Below are positions 1-8,000 of a stretch of 64,000 bases of DNA, in pieces; positions within the stretch are counted from its first letter, which is position 1, and every line of letters starts with the position of its first letter. Both the position numbers and the translations under genes were made by a program. The notes beneath the pieces were generated by a model. The model saw only the letters and a program-made list of their open reading frames with translations, searched no databases and was not told the origin of the DNA. This stretch comes from Bacteroidales bacterium. GTDB lineage: Bacteria > Bacteroidota > Bacteroidia > Bacteroidales > UBA1402. Location of the stretch: the NCBI GenBank assembly GCA_021373135.1, contig JAJFTH010000003.1, positions 1,040,703 to 1,104,702 on the forward strand. Direction: 5' to 3'.

Positions 1-932
1 TTGCTTCGGCTTAATTTTGTGAGCTTCTTCAGCGGTTTTTGGGGATCAGTTTCCGGATAAACCTCTGTTTGCCGGATGCGAGCACTCAATTCCATTTCGT
101 AAGGTGGATTCATACCTGGAATGGAACTATAGATTTTGTAAGCCTGATAGGTTTTTCCTGTTTCCTGATAGATCTGTCCTAAAAGGTAGCTCCAGCGGTA
201 TTTTTCGACTTTTTTACGGGCTTTTTGGACGGCTATTTCCAGAAATGGAATGGCTTCCGAATATTTTTTCTTTCGTATCAAAAAATCGGCATAGGCACTT
301 GAAAATTCTGTGTTTAAGGAAGGGGTCAGGCTCTCTTTGTTCAAGTCGTTCAGGACGTTTTCCGCATCATAATACCATTCCAGTTCTGTATAGGCTCTGG
401 CCATCAGAATGCCGGCCTTGTCGCAGAGTCGCTTGTCTGTGGAAAAATGTCGGATGATATAGGAACAGGTTGAAGAGGCGGACAAAAAGTCTCCTTTGTG
501 AAACTGGGAATTGGCCATCAACAGGAACACGTCATCCATAAACGGATTGAACTCTTCTTTGCTGTAGAATAGCTTTTTTTCTGCGCTACTTCTTGAATTT
601 GGTTTTTTGTCAGGTTTTACGCGGATGGAATGTTTCTTGATGGCTTTTTGGCATTTCTCTATGCTTCTATTCATGTTGGAAGCGGTGCTTTCTGCATTTT
701 TGTGATTACTGACCGCGTAAAGCGGCAAGAATTTTGTGTAGTCATCCTTGTGCGCGTCCTGAAGCTGTTTCATGCCTCGCTTGTATGCTTCATGTCCGTT
801 GAAATAGATGTTGTACCTTGTGGTCAGGTCGTGATAATGACGGCTGCTCCACGTGTTCTTTTGTGCAGAACAGGCAGAGAAGAACAGAAGTAGCAGCATG
901 ACAGCTGCATAAAGGAAAAATCTGTTTCTCAT
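1..932 (-). CDS. porW: PorW/SprE-like TPR lipoprotein, 5' part only
   Basis: Open on the minus strand from an ATG at 932 to the window edge, so about 310 N-terminal residues are visible and the 3' end is missing. The protein begins with a lipoprotein signal peptide (hydrophobic stretch, then FFSAC with Cys21). It continues with the pattern YHDLTTRYNIYFNGHEAY, then LPLY, which resembles the start of the SprE/PorW family of large TPR lipoproteins of the type IX secretion system. Later residues (about 130-300) are alpha-helical, TPR-like repeats (for example ARAYTELEWYYDAENVL). It lies downstream of aroA on the same strand with a 97-bp gap containing a terminator-like hairpin. Known of the family: a periplasmic lipoprotein needed for T9SS. 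The family assignment is from N-terminal pattern only; a generic TPR lipoprotein is the alternative. Confidence 0.72.
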   Translation of the reverse strand, partial: MRNRFFLYAAVMLLLLFFSACSAQKNTWSSRHYHDLTTRYNIYFNGHEAYKRGMKQLQDAHKDDYTKFLPLYAVSNHKNAESTASNMNRSIEKCQKAIKKHSIRVKPDKKPNSRSSAEKKLFYSKEEFNPFMDDVFLLMANSQFHKGDFLSASSTCSYIIRHFSTDKRLCDKAGILMARAYTELEWYYDAENVLNDLNKESLTPSLNTEFSSAYADFLIRKKKYSEAIPFLEIAVQKARKKVEKYRWSYLLGQIYQETGKTYQAYKIYSSIPGMNPPYEMELSARIRQTEVYPETDPQKPLKKLTKLSRS

Positions 933-946
933 CCGTACAAATGTTT

Positions 947-975
947 CAAAAAAGGTGCCTGTATGTTTCGCACCT
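947..975 (-). terminator. terminator-like hairpin between aroA and porW
   Basis: On the minus strand a 6-bp stem (AGGTGC/GCACCT, 953-958 with 970-975) with an 11-nt loop is followed directly by a run of six T residues. It sits after aroA and only about 15 nt before the porW-like start codon, so it could end aroA transcripts or attenuate read-through into the next gene. Confidence 0.5.
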
Positions 976-1029
976 GTCATTTTCTAAAAACTGCTTTTCC
1001 GGTCATTTATTGTACTTCCTGTCTTCTTT

Positions 1030-2262
1030 CTATTCTGCAGATTCAATGATGAAACCGCATGATTTCAAATCTTCCCAGTAGGAGGGATATGATTTGGAAA
1101 CCACTTCCGGATGGTTGATCCGGATGGTACCTTTGACCAGGGCGGCTGGAGCAAAAGCCATGGCCATCCGGTGGTCTTCATAGGTGTCAATGGCTTCTTC
1201 GGGACTGGAGGAACAGCGTTCGCCATTCCATTCCAGAATGCTGTCTTCTTTTTCATTGAAAAGGAAGCCGATTTTTTGACTTTCATTGATGAGGGCTTTT
1301 ATCCGGTCTGTTTCCTTGATTTTCAGACTTTGCAATCCGTCCAGGCGGAAGTGGATACCCTTCAGGGCGCAAGTAACGGCAACGGTCTGGGCAAGGTCAG
1401 GTTGATCAGTAAAATCAGCCTGAAAGACCTGTATCTTTTGATCGGTCTTGGTTAGTTTGACACCATCTTCCAGATAAGAAGTATGTACACCTAAGTCTTC
1501 AAACCATGTTGCAATTCTGGAATCTCCCTGCATACTTTCCTGGAAGAGACCTTTTAACAGGATACTGCCTTCTTTGGCCAGACTGAGCATCTGATACCAA
1601 TAGGAAGCTCCGGACCAGTCTGATTCCACTTGAAAACGGATGGCCCGATAAGGTTGGGGTCTAATGTCAATGTGCTTGTCCGACCATTCGGATTGAATGC
1701 CGTATTGACGCATCATTTCGAGCGTCATACTGATGTATGGGCTGGAAATCAGTTCTCCCTGAACGGTCAGCCGCAGGCCTTTCTGCATGGTTGGTGCCAG
1801 CATCATCAAGGCCGAAAGATATTGACTGCTGATGCCTCCATCTATGCCGATTTCTCCTCCGATAAGCTGATGACCGTCTATTTTAAGCGGCGGAAAGCCT
1901 TCTTTTTCAAGGTACTCTATTTTTGCGCCCAACTGGTTCAGCGCATCTACCAATATTTTGATCGGACGGTTTTTCATCCGTTGGCTTCCGGTAATTTCCC
2001 AGATGCCTTCATGTCCTGCCAGAAATGCGGTCAGAAATCGCATGGCGGTACCTGCGGCTCCGATATCCATTTTGTTTGACTGAAAACTCAAGGCTTTCAT
2101 CAGGACATCGGTATCATCGCAATCGGCCAGATTTTCGAGGAGGTTGTATTGCTTTTTACCGGATAGCGCGTTTAGGATCAAAGCCCTATTACTGATGCTT
2201 TTTGAGGCTGGCAGTTTGATGGAACCTTCCAGTAAAGTAGGAGCCTTAAGAATGTATTGCAT
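1030..2262 (-). CDS. aroA: 3-phosphoshikimate 1-carboxyvinyltransferase (EPSP synthase)
   Basis: Cytosolic enzyme of the shikimate pathway: transfers enolpyruvate from PEP to shikimate 3-phosphate. The 410-residue product starts MQYILKAPTLLEG and shows family motifs: KLPASKSISNRALILNAL near residue 15, GAAGTAMRFLTAFLAG near 85 (PEP-binding NAGTAMR equivalent), DGGISSQYLSALMMLAP, and near the C-terminus TDRIKALINESQKIG and DTYEDHRMAMAFAPAAL. The frame stays open upstream to 2520, but the extension is not family-like, and a TAnnTTTG promoter element lies at 2288-2295, so the ATG at 2262 is the better start. Length is slightly below the usual 420-430, as is common in Bacteroidetes. It appears intact and belongs to the core chromosome flanking the glycan loci. 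Confidence 0.96.
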   Translation of the reverse strand: MQYILKAPTLLEGSIKLPASKSISNRALILNALSGKKQYNLLENLADCDDTDVLMKALSFQSNKMDIGAAGTAMRFLTAFLAGHEGIWEITGSQRMKNRPIKILVDALNQLGAKIEYLEKEGFPPLKIDGHQLIGGEIGIDGGISSQYLSALMMLAPTMQKGLRLTVQGELISSPYISMTLEMMRQYGIQSEWSDKHIDIRPQPYRAIRFQVESDWSGASYWYQMLSLAKEGSILLKGLFQESMQGDSRIATWFEDLGVHTSYLEDGVKLTKTDQKIQVFQADFTDQPDLAQTVAVTCALKGIHFRLDGLQSLKIKETDRIKALINESQKIGFLFNEKEDSILEWNGERCSSSPEEAIDTYEDHRMAMAFAPAALVKGTIRINHPEVVSKSYPSYWEDLKSCGFIIESAE

Positions 2263-2287
2263 AGTGATGCGTCGTTTCTGTAGGTGA

Positions 2288-2295
2288 CAAAGATA
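2288..2295 (-). promoter_or_regulatory. -7 element for aroA
   Basis: TATCTTTG on the minus strand matches the Bacteroidetes TAnnTTTG -7 consensus exactly and would give a leader of about 20 nt to the ATG at 2262. No clear -33 TTTG is seen at the usual distance. Confidence 0.5.
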
Positions 2296-2421
2296 CGAAT
2301 CCTGAATTAAAAATAAAACGGAGTTGGTTAATGTCTCAGTTACCGGTAAAAATACTCCTCGTCGGGCAAGATTCTGATGTGTTTGTCGGTTTTTGTAATA
2401 GTTTATGAACCTTATCAGGTC

Positions 2422-2449
2422 ATTCATTGTTACTGCAGTAACAATGAAT
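2422..2449. repeat. 28-bp perfect palindrome in the aroA/SusC intergenic region
   Basis: The arm 2422-2435 (ATTCATTGTTACTG) is followed immediately by its exact reverse complement at 2436-2449. T-rich DNA (2450-2469) follows on the plus strand, so it could be an intrinsic terminator, although no plus-strand gene precedes it. It could equally be a dimeric operator or the mark of an old insertion. The rest of the 2263-2794 gap holds the aroA promoter and the SusC upstream repeats; no other gene is seen there. Confidence 0.55.
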
Positions 2450-2670
2450 ATTTTTTTAATTTTTTTTAACCAGCCGCAACATTGAGCTTTTTGTGGGTAT
2501 AGGTTGTATCCTTTCCTCAAATGCTTCTGTGTAACATATCACCATCAGATCAGTTCATTTGTTACAAAACGAAAAGAACTACTAATTTGCCCGGTCATTA
2601 TTGTCTAAAACAAGACTTTAAAAAAAAATGTCGTTGATATTTTTCCTTAAAAAAGATGTACAAATGTGTA

Positions 2671-2740
2671 TTTTGATAAAAATTTAGTCTTTTTTGATAC
2701 AAAAATCATAGCTAATATTTTTTGAATACAAACATCTTTG
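2671..2740 (+). promoter_or_regulatory. candidate activator repeats and -7 region upstream of SusC 1
   Basis: Three imperfect T-rich direct repeats of the form TTTTGATA/AAAAAT occur, with their G at 2675, 2696 and 2724 (spacing 21 and 28). A near-consensus -7 element CATCTTTG (7 of 8 to TAnnTTTG) lies at 2733-2740, about 55 nt before the SusC start. A TACAAA-N4-TTTGTA inverted repeat overlaps the last copy and the -7. The arrangement fits a regulator-dependent PUL promoter, but AT-richness makes chance repeats likely. Confidence 0.35.
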
Positions 2741-2794
2741 TACAATTATTGTATGCAGTAAAAATTTAATTATTAATTTTTAATAACTAATACC

Positions 2795-5700
2795 ATGAAG
2801 AAAAAAGTTTTTACTGAAAACCTTTCGGACAAAAACTCATTAAAGTTTTTATTTAAATTATGTTTTCTAACATTATTAGGGTTTTCAGTTTTCTCGCCAA
2901 TGCTTTATGCTAACATTTCTGGAAGTGTATCAACCAACGGTGTTCAGCAAGGAAACATTATTGCAAAAGGAGTGGTTATGGATAATAATGGTGATCTGGT
3001 GCCAGGGGTTAGTGTTATTATCAAAGGAACAACTATAGGAACGATCACTGATAGTGATGGAAATTTTCAAATTTCTGTTCCTGAAAATGCTGTGTTGGTC
3101 TTTTCGTTCATTGGTTCTGAAACGCAGGAAATAGTGGTTAAAGGTTCAAGCCCTATATCCTTGACATTGAATGAAAACTCAACTTTATTAAGAGATGTCA
3201 TTGTAACTGGTGTTGCTTCTGGAACGCCAAAACAAAAACTAGGTTTTTCCATCGAAAAATTATCATCTGATCAATTGCAGAGAGTTCCGGCATCAGATGC
3301 TGCATCCGCAATACTGGGAAAGGTTGCCGGTGTACGTGTAACCAAAACAAGTGGAGCTCCTGGTTCTGAATCGGATGTTCAACTTCGTGGTGTTAAAACA
3401 ATTTTTGGTTCTTCAAACCCACTTTATATTGTCGATGGCGTTATGACTGAAAATGGTTTGTCAGATGTTAACGCTGAAGATATTGAATCAATAGAAGTAC
3501 TAAAAGGTGCTGCTGCATCGTCGTTATATGGCTCTAGGGCTGCTAATGGGGTAGTAAGTATCTTTACTAAGCGTGGAGCTTCTGTAGGAGCAGGAAAAAC
3601 TCAAGTAGATGTACGTAGTGAATTTGGACAAAGTTCGTTAGGCTTCGTCCCTGAGCAATCAAAATCAACAGATCGTCTAATTGAAAATGGAGTTGTAAAT
3701 TATGGTGTTACTGAACCTAATCAGGTGTACGATAATCCTTACCCTACAGTTTATAACCATATTAAACAGTTTTTTAATCCTGGAAGTTACTTTACAAATC
3801 ACGTTGCTATAAAAGGTAGTTCAGCTGATTCAAAACTGAGCGTTTATACCTCTCTGCAAACTACCAAAGAAAGTGGTGTCGTAAAATTGGTAGATGGTAT
3901 AAACCGGACAAACATCCGTTTGAATGTTGATTATCGCATTACAAATAATCTTATATTTTCAACCTCAAATCTTTACGCAATTACCGAATCTGATAATAGA
4001 GCAGGTGGGGCTTTCGGATCTTTATACAGATCAGACCCAGCTGCCAATTTATTATTACCGAATGAGGATGGCTCTCCATATCTTGTTAATGTAAATAAGA
4101 TTGAAAATATCGTCAATCCTCTGTATAACATTTATAATTCGAAAAATGTATCGACTTCAGAAAAGTTATTATCATTCTTTTCTTTAAAGTATGACCCCAC
4201 AAGATTCTTAACTTTCACAACCTCGTTTGGTACTACCCGTAATAATGGAGAGAGTCTTTACCTTTCTCCCAAAGGACTTTTGAATTATGATCTTACTGCA
4301 CAAACCGGATATATATCCCGGGATATGTTTAGAAGTGTTGAGCAGTCATTCACGGTAGATGGATTATTTCATAAAAAGATTGGTGATTTCAATACAAAAT
4401 TCAAAGTGCAATATTTGTACGAATCTTCCAATTCATCCAGTTTATGGGGTGGAGGAAATGACTTAGGTGTCGGAGGTATGGATGTCACATCAGTTAATTT
4501 ATCTTCCAATCAATCGGCTAGTTCAAGTGTTTACAGAACCGTCGCAAATAATGTTGCCAGTATGTTGGTCTTGGATTACAAAGATAAATACATATTTGAT
4601 GGGTTAATACGTAAAGATGCCAGTTCGTTATTTGGTTCTGATGTTAGATGGCAAACATTCTATCGTTTGTCAGGTGCATGGAGGATCACTGAAGATTTCA
4701 AAATACCTGGAATTCAGGAATGGAAATTAAGAGCCTCTTATGGTGTTGCCGGTTTGCGTCCTCCTTTTGAAGCACAATATGAGGTTTTTGCTTTAAATAA
4801 TGGGGTCCCCGGGAACATGGAAACTTTAGGTAATACAAAATTGAAACCTTCATTTTCAAAAGAAACAGAAATTGGTACTGACATTAGTTTCCTGGAGAGG
4901 TTTACATTTAGCACAAATTATTCGATTGCCAATAATACAGATCAAATACTTAAAGTTCCTATTTCTCCACTTTCAGGTGCCGCATTCCAATGGCAAAATG
5001 CAGGAACAATACAGACCAGAGTTCTTGAGGCAACATTGACTGCGGATGTCATTCGTCAAAAAAACACAAAATGGAATTTAGGATTGACTTTTGATAAAAT
5101 CAAACAGAGAATAACGAAATTGAATTGCACTCCATATATGTTAAATGGAACTCGTTTCAGGATTGAGGAAGGTGTTGATTTTGGTGTAATGTATCTTGAC
5201 AAATTCGCAAAAAGCTTGGATGAAGTTGCCAATCAGGTGCCTGCAGGAAGAAATATAAATGAAGTTTTTGCAATCAATAATCAGGGATTCGTTGTTTATC
5301 GAAACCAAATAGGAACGATTGATGAAACTCCTGTAAAAATTAAAGATGATAAAGGAAATATTTTAGCTCTTCCATCCAAGAATTTGACTCCCAATTTCAA
5401 TCTGAATCTTACATCAACATTCAGCTACAAGAAACTGAATGTCTATATGTTGTGGGCATATCAAAATGGAGGAACTGTTTATGACCATGCCGTAAGATAT
5501 ATGACAGAACCTGCACTTTTTGATCAAGCTGGAAAACCATGGAATGAGGTTAAAGCATCTTCTTATTACAGTAATGGTGGTCAATCCATTGGTTTGTTAG
5601 GCTGGGATAATGATGTATTATTATTTGATGCTTCATTCTTAAAGCTACGTGAAGCCTCTATTAGCTATGATATTGTCCCTGAATCATTTAAACCTTTTGT

Positions 5701-5887
5701 TAAAAACATAAGACTGAGTATCATTGGACGTAATTTATTGACCTTTACCAGTTATCCGGGATTTGATCCGGAAGGTGTTTCCGCTGATAAGAGCAAAGGC
5801 GTGGATTCGAATACTTTCCGTTTCGAATCTAACGAACAATATCCACTATTCAGAACTATCAGTGGTTCAATAGCTGTTACTTTTTAA
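2795..5887 (+). CDS. SusC/RagA-family TonB-dependent outer-membrane transporter (PUL 1)
   Basis: Outer-membrane beta-barrel that imports oligosaccharides with its SusD partner, energised by TonB. The 1030-residue protein has a signal peptide (about 1-40), a carboxypeptidase-regulatory-like domain (about 55-135, with VPGVSVIIKGTTIGT and DSDGNFQISVP), a plug domain (about 150-260, with AILGKVAGVRV, LYIVDGVM and SIEVLKGAAASSLYGSRAA) and a long C-terminal barrel ending in an aromatic residue (SIAVTF). The plug motifs are the standard SusC/RagA signature. It starts the plus-strand PUL 1 operon, 31 nt ahead of the SusD gene. Upstream direct repeats suggest regulation by the hybrid two-component system at 27296-31261. 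The glycan imported cannot be read from sequence. Confidence 0.95.
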   Translation: MKKKVFTENLSDKNSLKFLFKLCFLTLLGFSVFSPMLYANISGSVSTNGVQQGNIIAKGVVMDNNGDLVPGVSVIIKGTTIGTITDSDGNFQISVPENAVLVFSFIGSETQEIVVKGSSPISLTLNENSTLLRDVIVTGVASGTPKQKLGFSIEKLSSDQLQRVPASDAASAILGKVAGVRVTKTSGAPGSESDVQLRGVKTIFGSSNPLYIVDGVMTENGLSDVNAEDIESIEVLKGAAASSLYGSRAANGVVSIFTKRGASVGAGKTQVDVRSEFGQSSLGFVPEQSKSTDRLIENGVVNYGVTEPNQVYDNPYPTVYNHIKQFFNPGSYFTNHVAIKGSSADSKLSVYTSLQTTKESGVVKLVDGINRTNIRLNVDYRITNNLIFSTSNLYAITESDNRAGGAFGSLYRSDPAANLLLPNEDGSPYLVNVNKIENIVNPLYNIYNSKNVSTSEKLLSFFSLKYDPTRFLTFTTSFGTTRNNGESLYLSPKGLLNYDLTAQTGYISRDMFRSVEQSFTVDGLFHKKIGDFNTKFKVQYLYESSNSSSLWGGGNDLGVGGMDVTSVNLSSNQSASSSVYRTVANNVASMLVLDYKDKYIFDGLIRKDASSLFGSDVRWQTFYRLSGAWRITEDFKIPGIQEWKLRASYGVAGLRPPFEAQYEVFALNNGVPGNMETLGNTKLKPSFSKETEIGTDISFLERFTFSTNYSIANNTDQILKVPISPLSGAAFQWQNAGTIQTRVLEATLTADVIRQKNTKWNLGLTFDKIKQRITKLNCTPYMLNGTRFRIEEGVDFGVMYLDKFAKSLDEVANQVPAGRNINEVFAINNQGFVVYRNQIGTIDETPVKIKDDKGNILALPSKNLTPNFNLNLTSTFSYKKLNVYMLWAYQNGGTVYDHAVRYMTEPALFDQAGKPWNEVKASSYYSNGGQSIGLLGWDNDVLLFDASFLKLREASISYDIVPESFKPFVKNIRLSIIGRNLLTFTSYPGFDPEGVSADKSKGVDSNTFRFESNEQYPLFRTISGSIAVTF

Positions 5888-5918
5888 TTAATTGTAATTT
5901 ATTAAATACAATATTATT

Positions 5919-7442
5919 ATGAAAAAGATCTTTTTATTAATACTAGTTGGTTTAACGTTGACTTTTACGTCCTGCGATGTTTTTGAAAGTATGGATGTTC
6001 CCAACGAAAATCAACCAAATATTAAAGATTTGGCAACACCAGCGGAATTTTATTCCATGCTTCGTAATGGTTATAATACATGGTATAATGGATCTATTGC
6101 TGCAAGTCCTACTATGGCATTTGCTTGCGCCGAATTATTTCAATCAGGAACAAATAGTTGGGGTTCAGGAATGATGTGGTTCCAGCCAAGACGCAGCCTT
6201 TTTAATGATGACGCTCCGGATCCTGTGATTATAATTAATTTTGGAGCATGGTATAATTATTATACTAGTGTCGGAATTACTGTCAAGATGTCAAAAATGT
6301 TTGCTGATCCAAACTTTAAAATTATGATGAACGGTGTAGATTATACAAACCGGGCTAAAGCACACACATACATTATTCAGGCATTACTTTACGGGAACAT
6401 TGCCTTGCTTTATGATAAAGCGTATTTATTTACTGAGGAAAGCACTTTGCCTTTTGATTATGTAGCAAATACGAAGACAAATAAAGAAGTGATGGCTTAT
6501 GCAATCTCTAAACTTGACCAGGCAATCGATATTATCGAAAAGGATGATATTGATACTGACCCAGGATCCGTGATTGCAGGAGTCGATTTTGACAAAACGA
6601 CATTACTTCAATTTGCTAATTCAATGGCCGCTAGATTTTTGGCTTGTAATGCAAGAACAAAAGCCGAAAACGCACAGATAGAATGGGGCAAAGTTAAAAC
6701 ATACGCTGAAAAAGGATTGCAAAGCGATTTCAAAGTTGCTTATGAAAATGGATGGAAAGGAAAAGTGATGACACGTGACGAAGGGATGAACTATTTTGTA
6801 TTATATAATTATAACTGGCTCAGAGCAAGTCAATGGTTAATACATAAAATGGCCCCCAATGATCCTAATGCTGTATTCCCAATTCCGGTTGTGGCAGGTA
6901 GCGATAGCTTTAAAGACTGGCCAGAAATTTCAAATTGTCCTGACAAACGTTTAGAAAAGTACTTTAGATTTGATAGTATGCGAAATTGGTTTGGAGCAGA
7001 CCGTACTACACGTCCCGGTTATGGAACTTATATTCTTTGTCAGTATCGTTATTGGAGATATTACGATGTTATTGAGCAAGATCAAGGCTATCTCGACCAT
7101 TTCCTGAAAATGGAAAATGACACTTATTTGGCAGAAGCATTAATCAGGACGAATGGGGATAAAGCCAAAATCGCAGAATTGATTAATAATACACGTGTTG
7201 ATATTGGTGAATTACCTCCTTCCAGTGCTGCAGAGTCTTATGATGCTTTGGAAGAAAAAATGTTCTATGAACGATATGTTGAATGCGATTTAGTTTGGCC
7301 GCAATTAGGTTTCTTTGACAGACGCAGAAATAATGACCAAATGATGGAAGGAACTCCAAGGCATTTTCCTATTCCTGCTCCTGAATTAAAGATGAATGGC
7401 CAATCTATTTATACCTTTGGTGGCGTAGGTAAAGAAATGTGA
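5919..7442 (+). CDS. SusD/RagB-like glycan-binding lipoprotein (PUL 1)
   Basis: Surface lipoprotein that caps the neighbouring SusC barrel and binds glycan. 507 residues with a lipoprotein signal (LTFTSC, Cys19), an N-terminal helical TPR-like section (about 30-250) and the conserved C-terminal region with FYERYVECDLVWPQLGFFDR, where SusD proteins usually carry an ER..E.. /RR-D-LRRW-type motif. Starts such as DVPNENQPNIKDLATPAEF are typical of the SusD-like subgroup. It follows SusC at 31 nt. It looks complete. The ligand is unknown; by context it should be an arabinofuranose-containing glycan. Confidence 0.9.
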   Translation: MKKIFLLILVGLTLTFTSCDVFESMDVPNENQPNIKDLATPAEFYSMLRNGYNTWYNGSIAASPTMAFACAELFQSGTNSWGSGMMWFQPRRSLFNDDAPDPVIIINFGAWYNYYTSVGITVKMSKMFADPNFKIMMNGVDYTNRAKAHTYIIQALLYGNIALLYDKAYLFTEESTLPFDYVANTKTNKEVMAYAISKLDQAIDIIEKDDIDTDPGSVIAGVDFDKTTLLQFANSMAARFLACNARTKAENAQIEWGKVKTYAEKGLQSDFKVAYENGWKGKVMTRDEGMNYFVLYNYNWLRASQWLIHKMAPNDPNAVFPIPVVAGSDSFKDWPEISNCPDKRLEKYFRFDSMRNWFGADRTTRPGYGTYILCQYRYWRYYDVIEQDQGYLDHFLKMENDTYLAEALIRTNGDKAKIAELINNTRVDIGELPPSSAAESYDALEEKMFYERYVECDLVWPQLGFFDRRRNNDQMMEGTPRHFPIPAPELKMNGQSIYTFGGVGKEM

Positions 7443-7475
7443 TGAAAATCAATTAATTAAAAAAATAATATTTAT

Positions 7476-7574
7476 GAAACGAGTCCATGATCTATCGCTC
7501 ACACAAGTGAACAATTATTTGGCGAGTTACATCGAATACCTAAATGTTAAAATAAAAAATAATGAGATGAAAAA
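7476..7574 (+). repeat. leader module A: copy of a conserved 53-bp sequence
   Basis: Positions 7522-7574 match 52681-52733 at 51 of 53 bases. The match runs through the start codon and first codons (ATGAAAAA) of the gene at 7567. Both copies are also preceded by GAAACGAG at nearly equal distance (7476 here, 52633 there), with unrelated DNA of 38-40 nt between, each able to form a small hairpin (here TCAC-N4-GTGA). A 17-bp direct repeat flanks this copy (7459-7475 and 7570-7586). No function is known to me. Confidence 0.75.
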
Positions 7575-7929
7575 AATAATATTTATACTGCTTACAACTT
7601 TTTTAGTTGTATCCTGTGACAGAAATTTAGATTTTGATACTATCTCTACTACGGATCCGTCTCTCGAAGTATTGGTCGAAGGAGCTGTCACGAATAATAC
7701 ATATCCAAAAATTAACGGAGCAACTGTTAAGCTTTATAACAGCGATAACCAATTATTAGCTACTAAAACGACTGATGCAACTGGAAAAGTAATATTTACC
7801 GAACAGGAACTTGCAAAGGAAGGTAAATTCAAAGTTGTAGCAACTAAAGGGGCACTTAACGGAGAAGGTGAAACTGCTTATATGTTGCTTAATGATGGCG
7901 TAACATTGATTATCATTTCAATTATTTAA
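7567..7929 (+). CDS. small PUL lipoprotein with Ig-like/carboxypeptidase-regulatory-like fold
   Basis: 120-residue lipoprotein (FLVVSC, Cys17). After a short linker the sequence PKINGATVKLYNSDNQLL followed by TTDATGKVIF resembles the beta-sandwich of carboxypeptidase regulatory-like domains, as found in small surface proteins that follow SusC/SusD. The ATG at 7567 gives a clean lipoprotein signal. An in-frame ATG at 7474 would add 31 residues with no signal peptide and lies in the repeated leader module, so it is not preferred. A strong terminator follows at 7943-7986, so this gene probably closes the SusC-SusD transcript at least in part. Role in glycan binding is inferred from position only. 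Confidence 0.72.
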   Translation: MKKIIFILLTTFLVVSCDRNLDFDTISTTDPSLEVLVEGAVTNNTYPKINGATVKLYNSDNQLLATKTTDATGKVIFTEQELAKEGKFKVVATKGALNGEGETAYMLLNDGVTLIIISII

Positions 7930-7942
7930 TTATCGTTTTGTA

Positions 7943-7986
7943 AATGAAGGTTCTCTGCCTTTTTTTTCAGGCAGAGAACCTTCATT
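7943..7986 (+). terminator. strong stem-loop between the SusCD-lipoprotein unit and the enzyme genes
   Basis: Perfect 17-bp inverted repeat (7943-7959 with 7970-7986; core GAAGGTTCTCTGCC) around a T-rich 10-nt loop. Read-through is likely needed to express the downstream enzymes, so this may set a high SusCD to low enzyme ratio; it may also be a 3'-end stability element. Confidence 0.8.
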
Positions 7987-8000
7987 CTTTAAAGTATATT

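Noticed and set aside
104..893. Plus-strand open frames over the first 900 bp
   Set aside because: They are antisense to the continuous minus-strand TPR lipoprotein gene, which shows a clear signal peptide and family pattern.
2263..2520. Extended N-terminus of AroA
   Set aside because: Family starts at MQYILKAP-like positions; the extension overlaps a promoter element and the palindrome.
7474..7566. Using the ATG at 7474 as the start of the small lipoprotein gene
   Set aside because: It would put 31 residues ahead of a clear lipoprotein signal and lies in the repeated leader; the ATG at 7567 is better.
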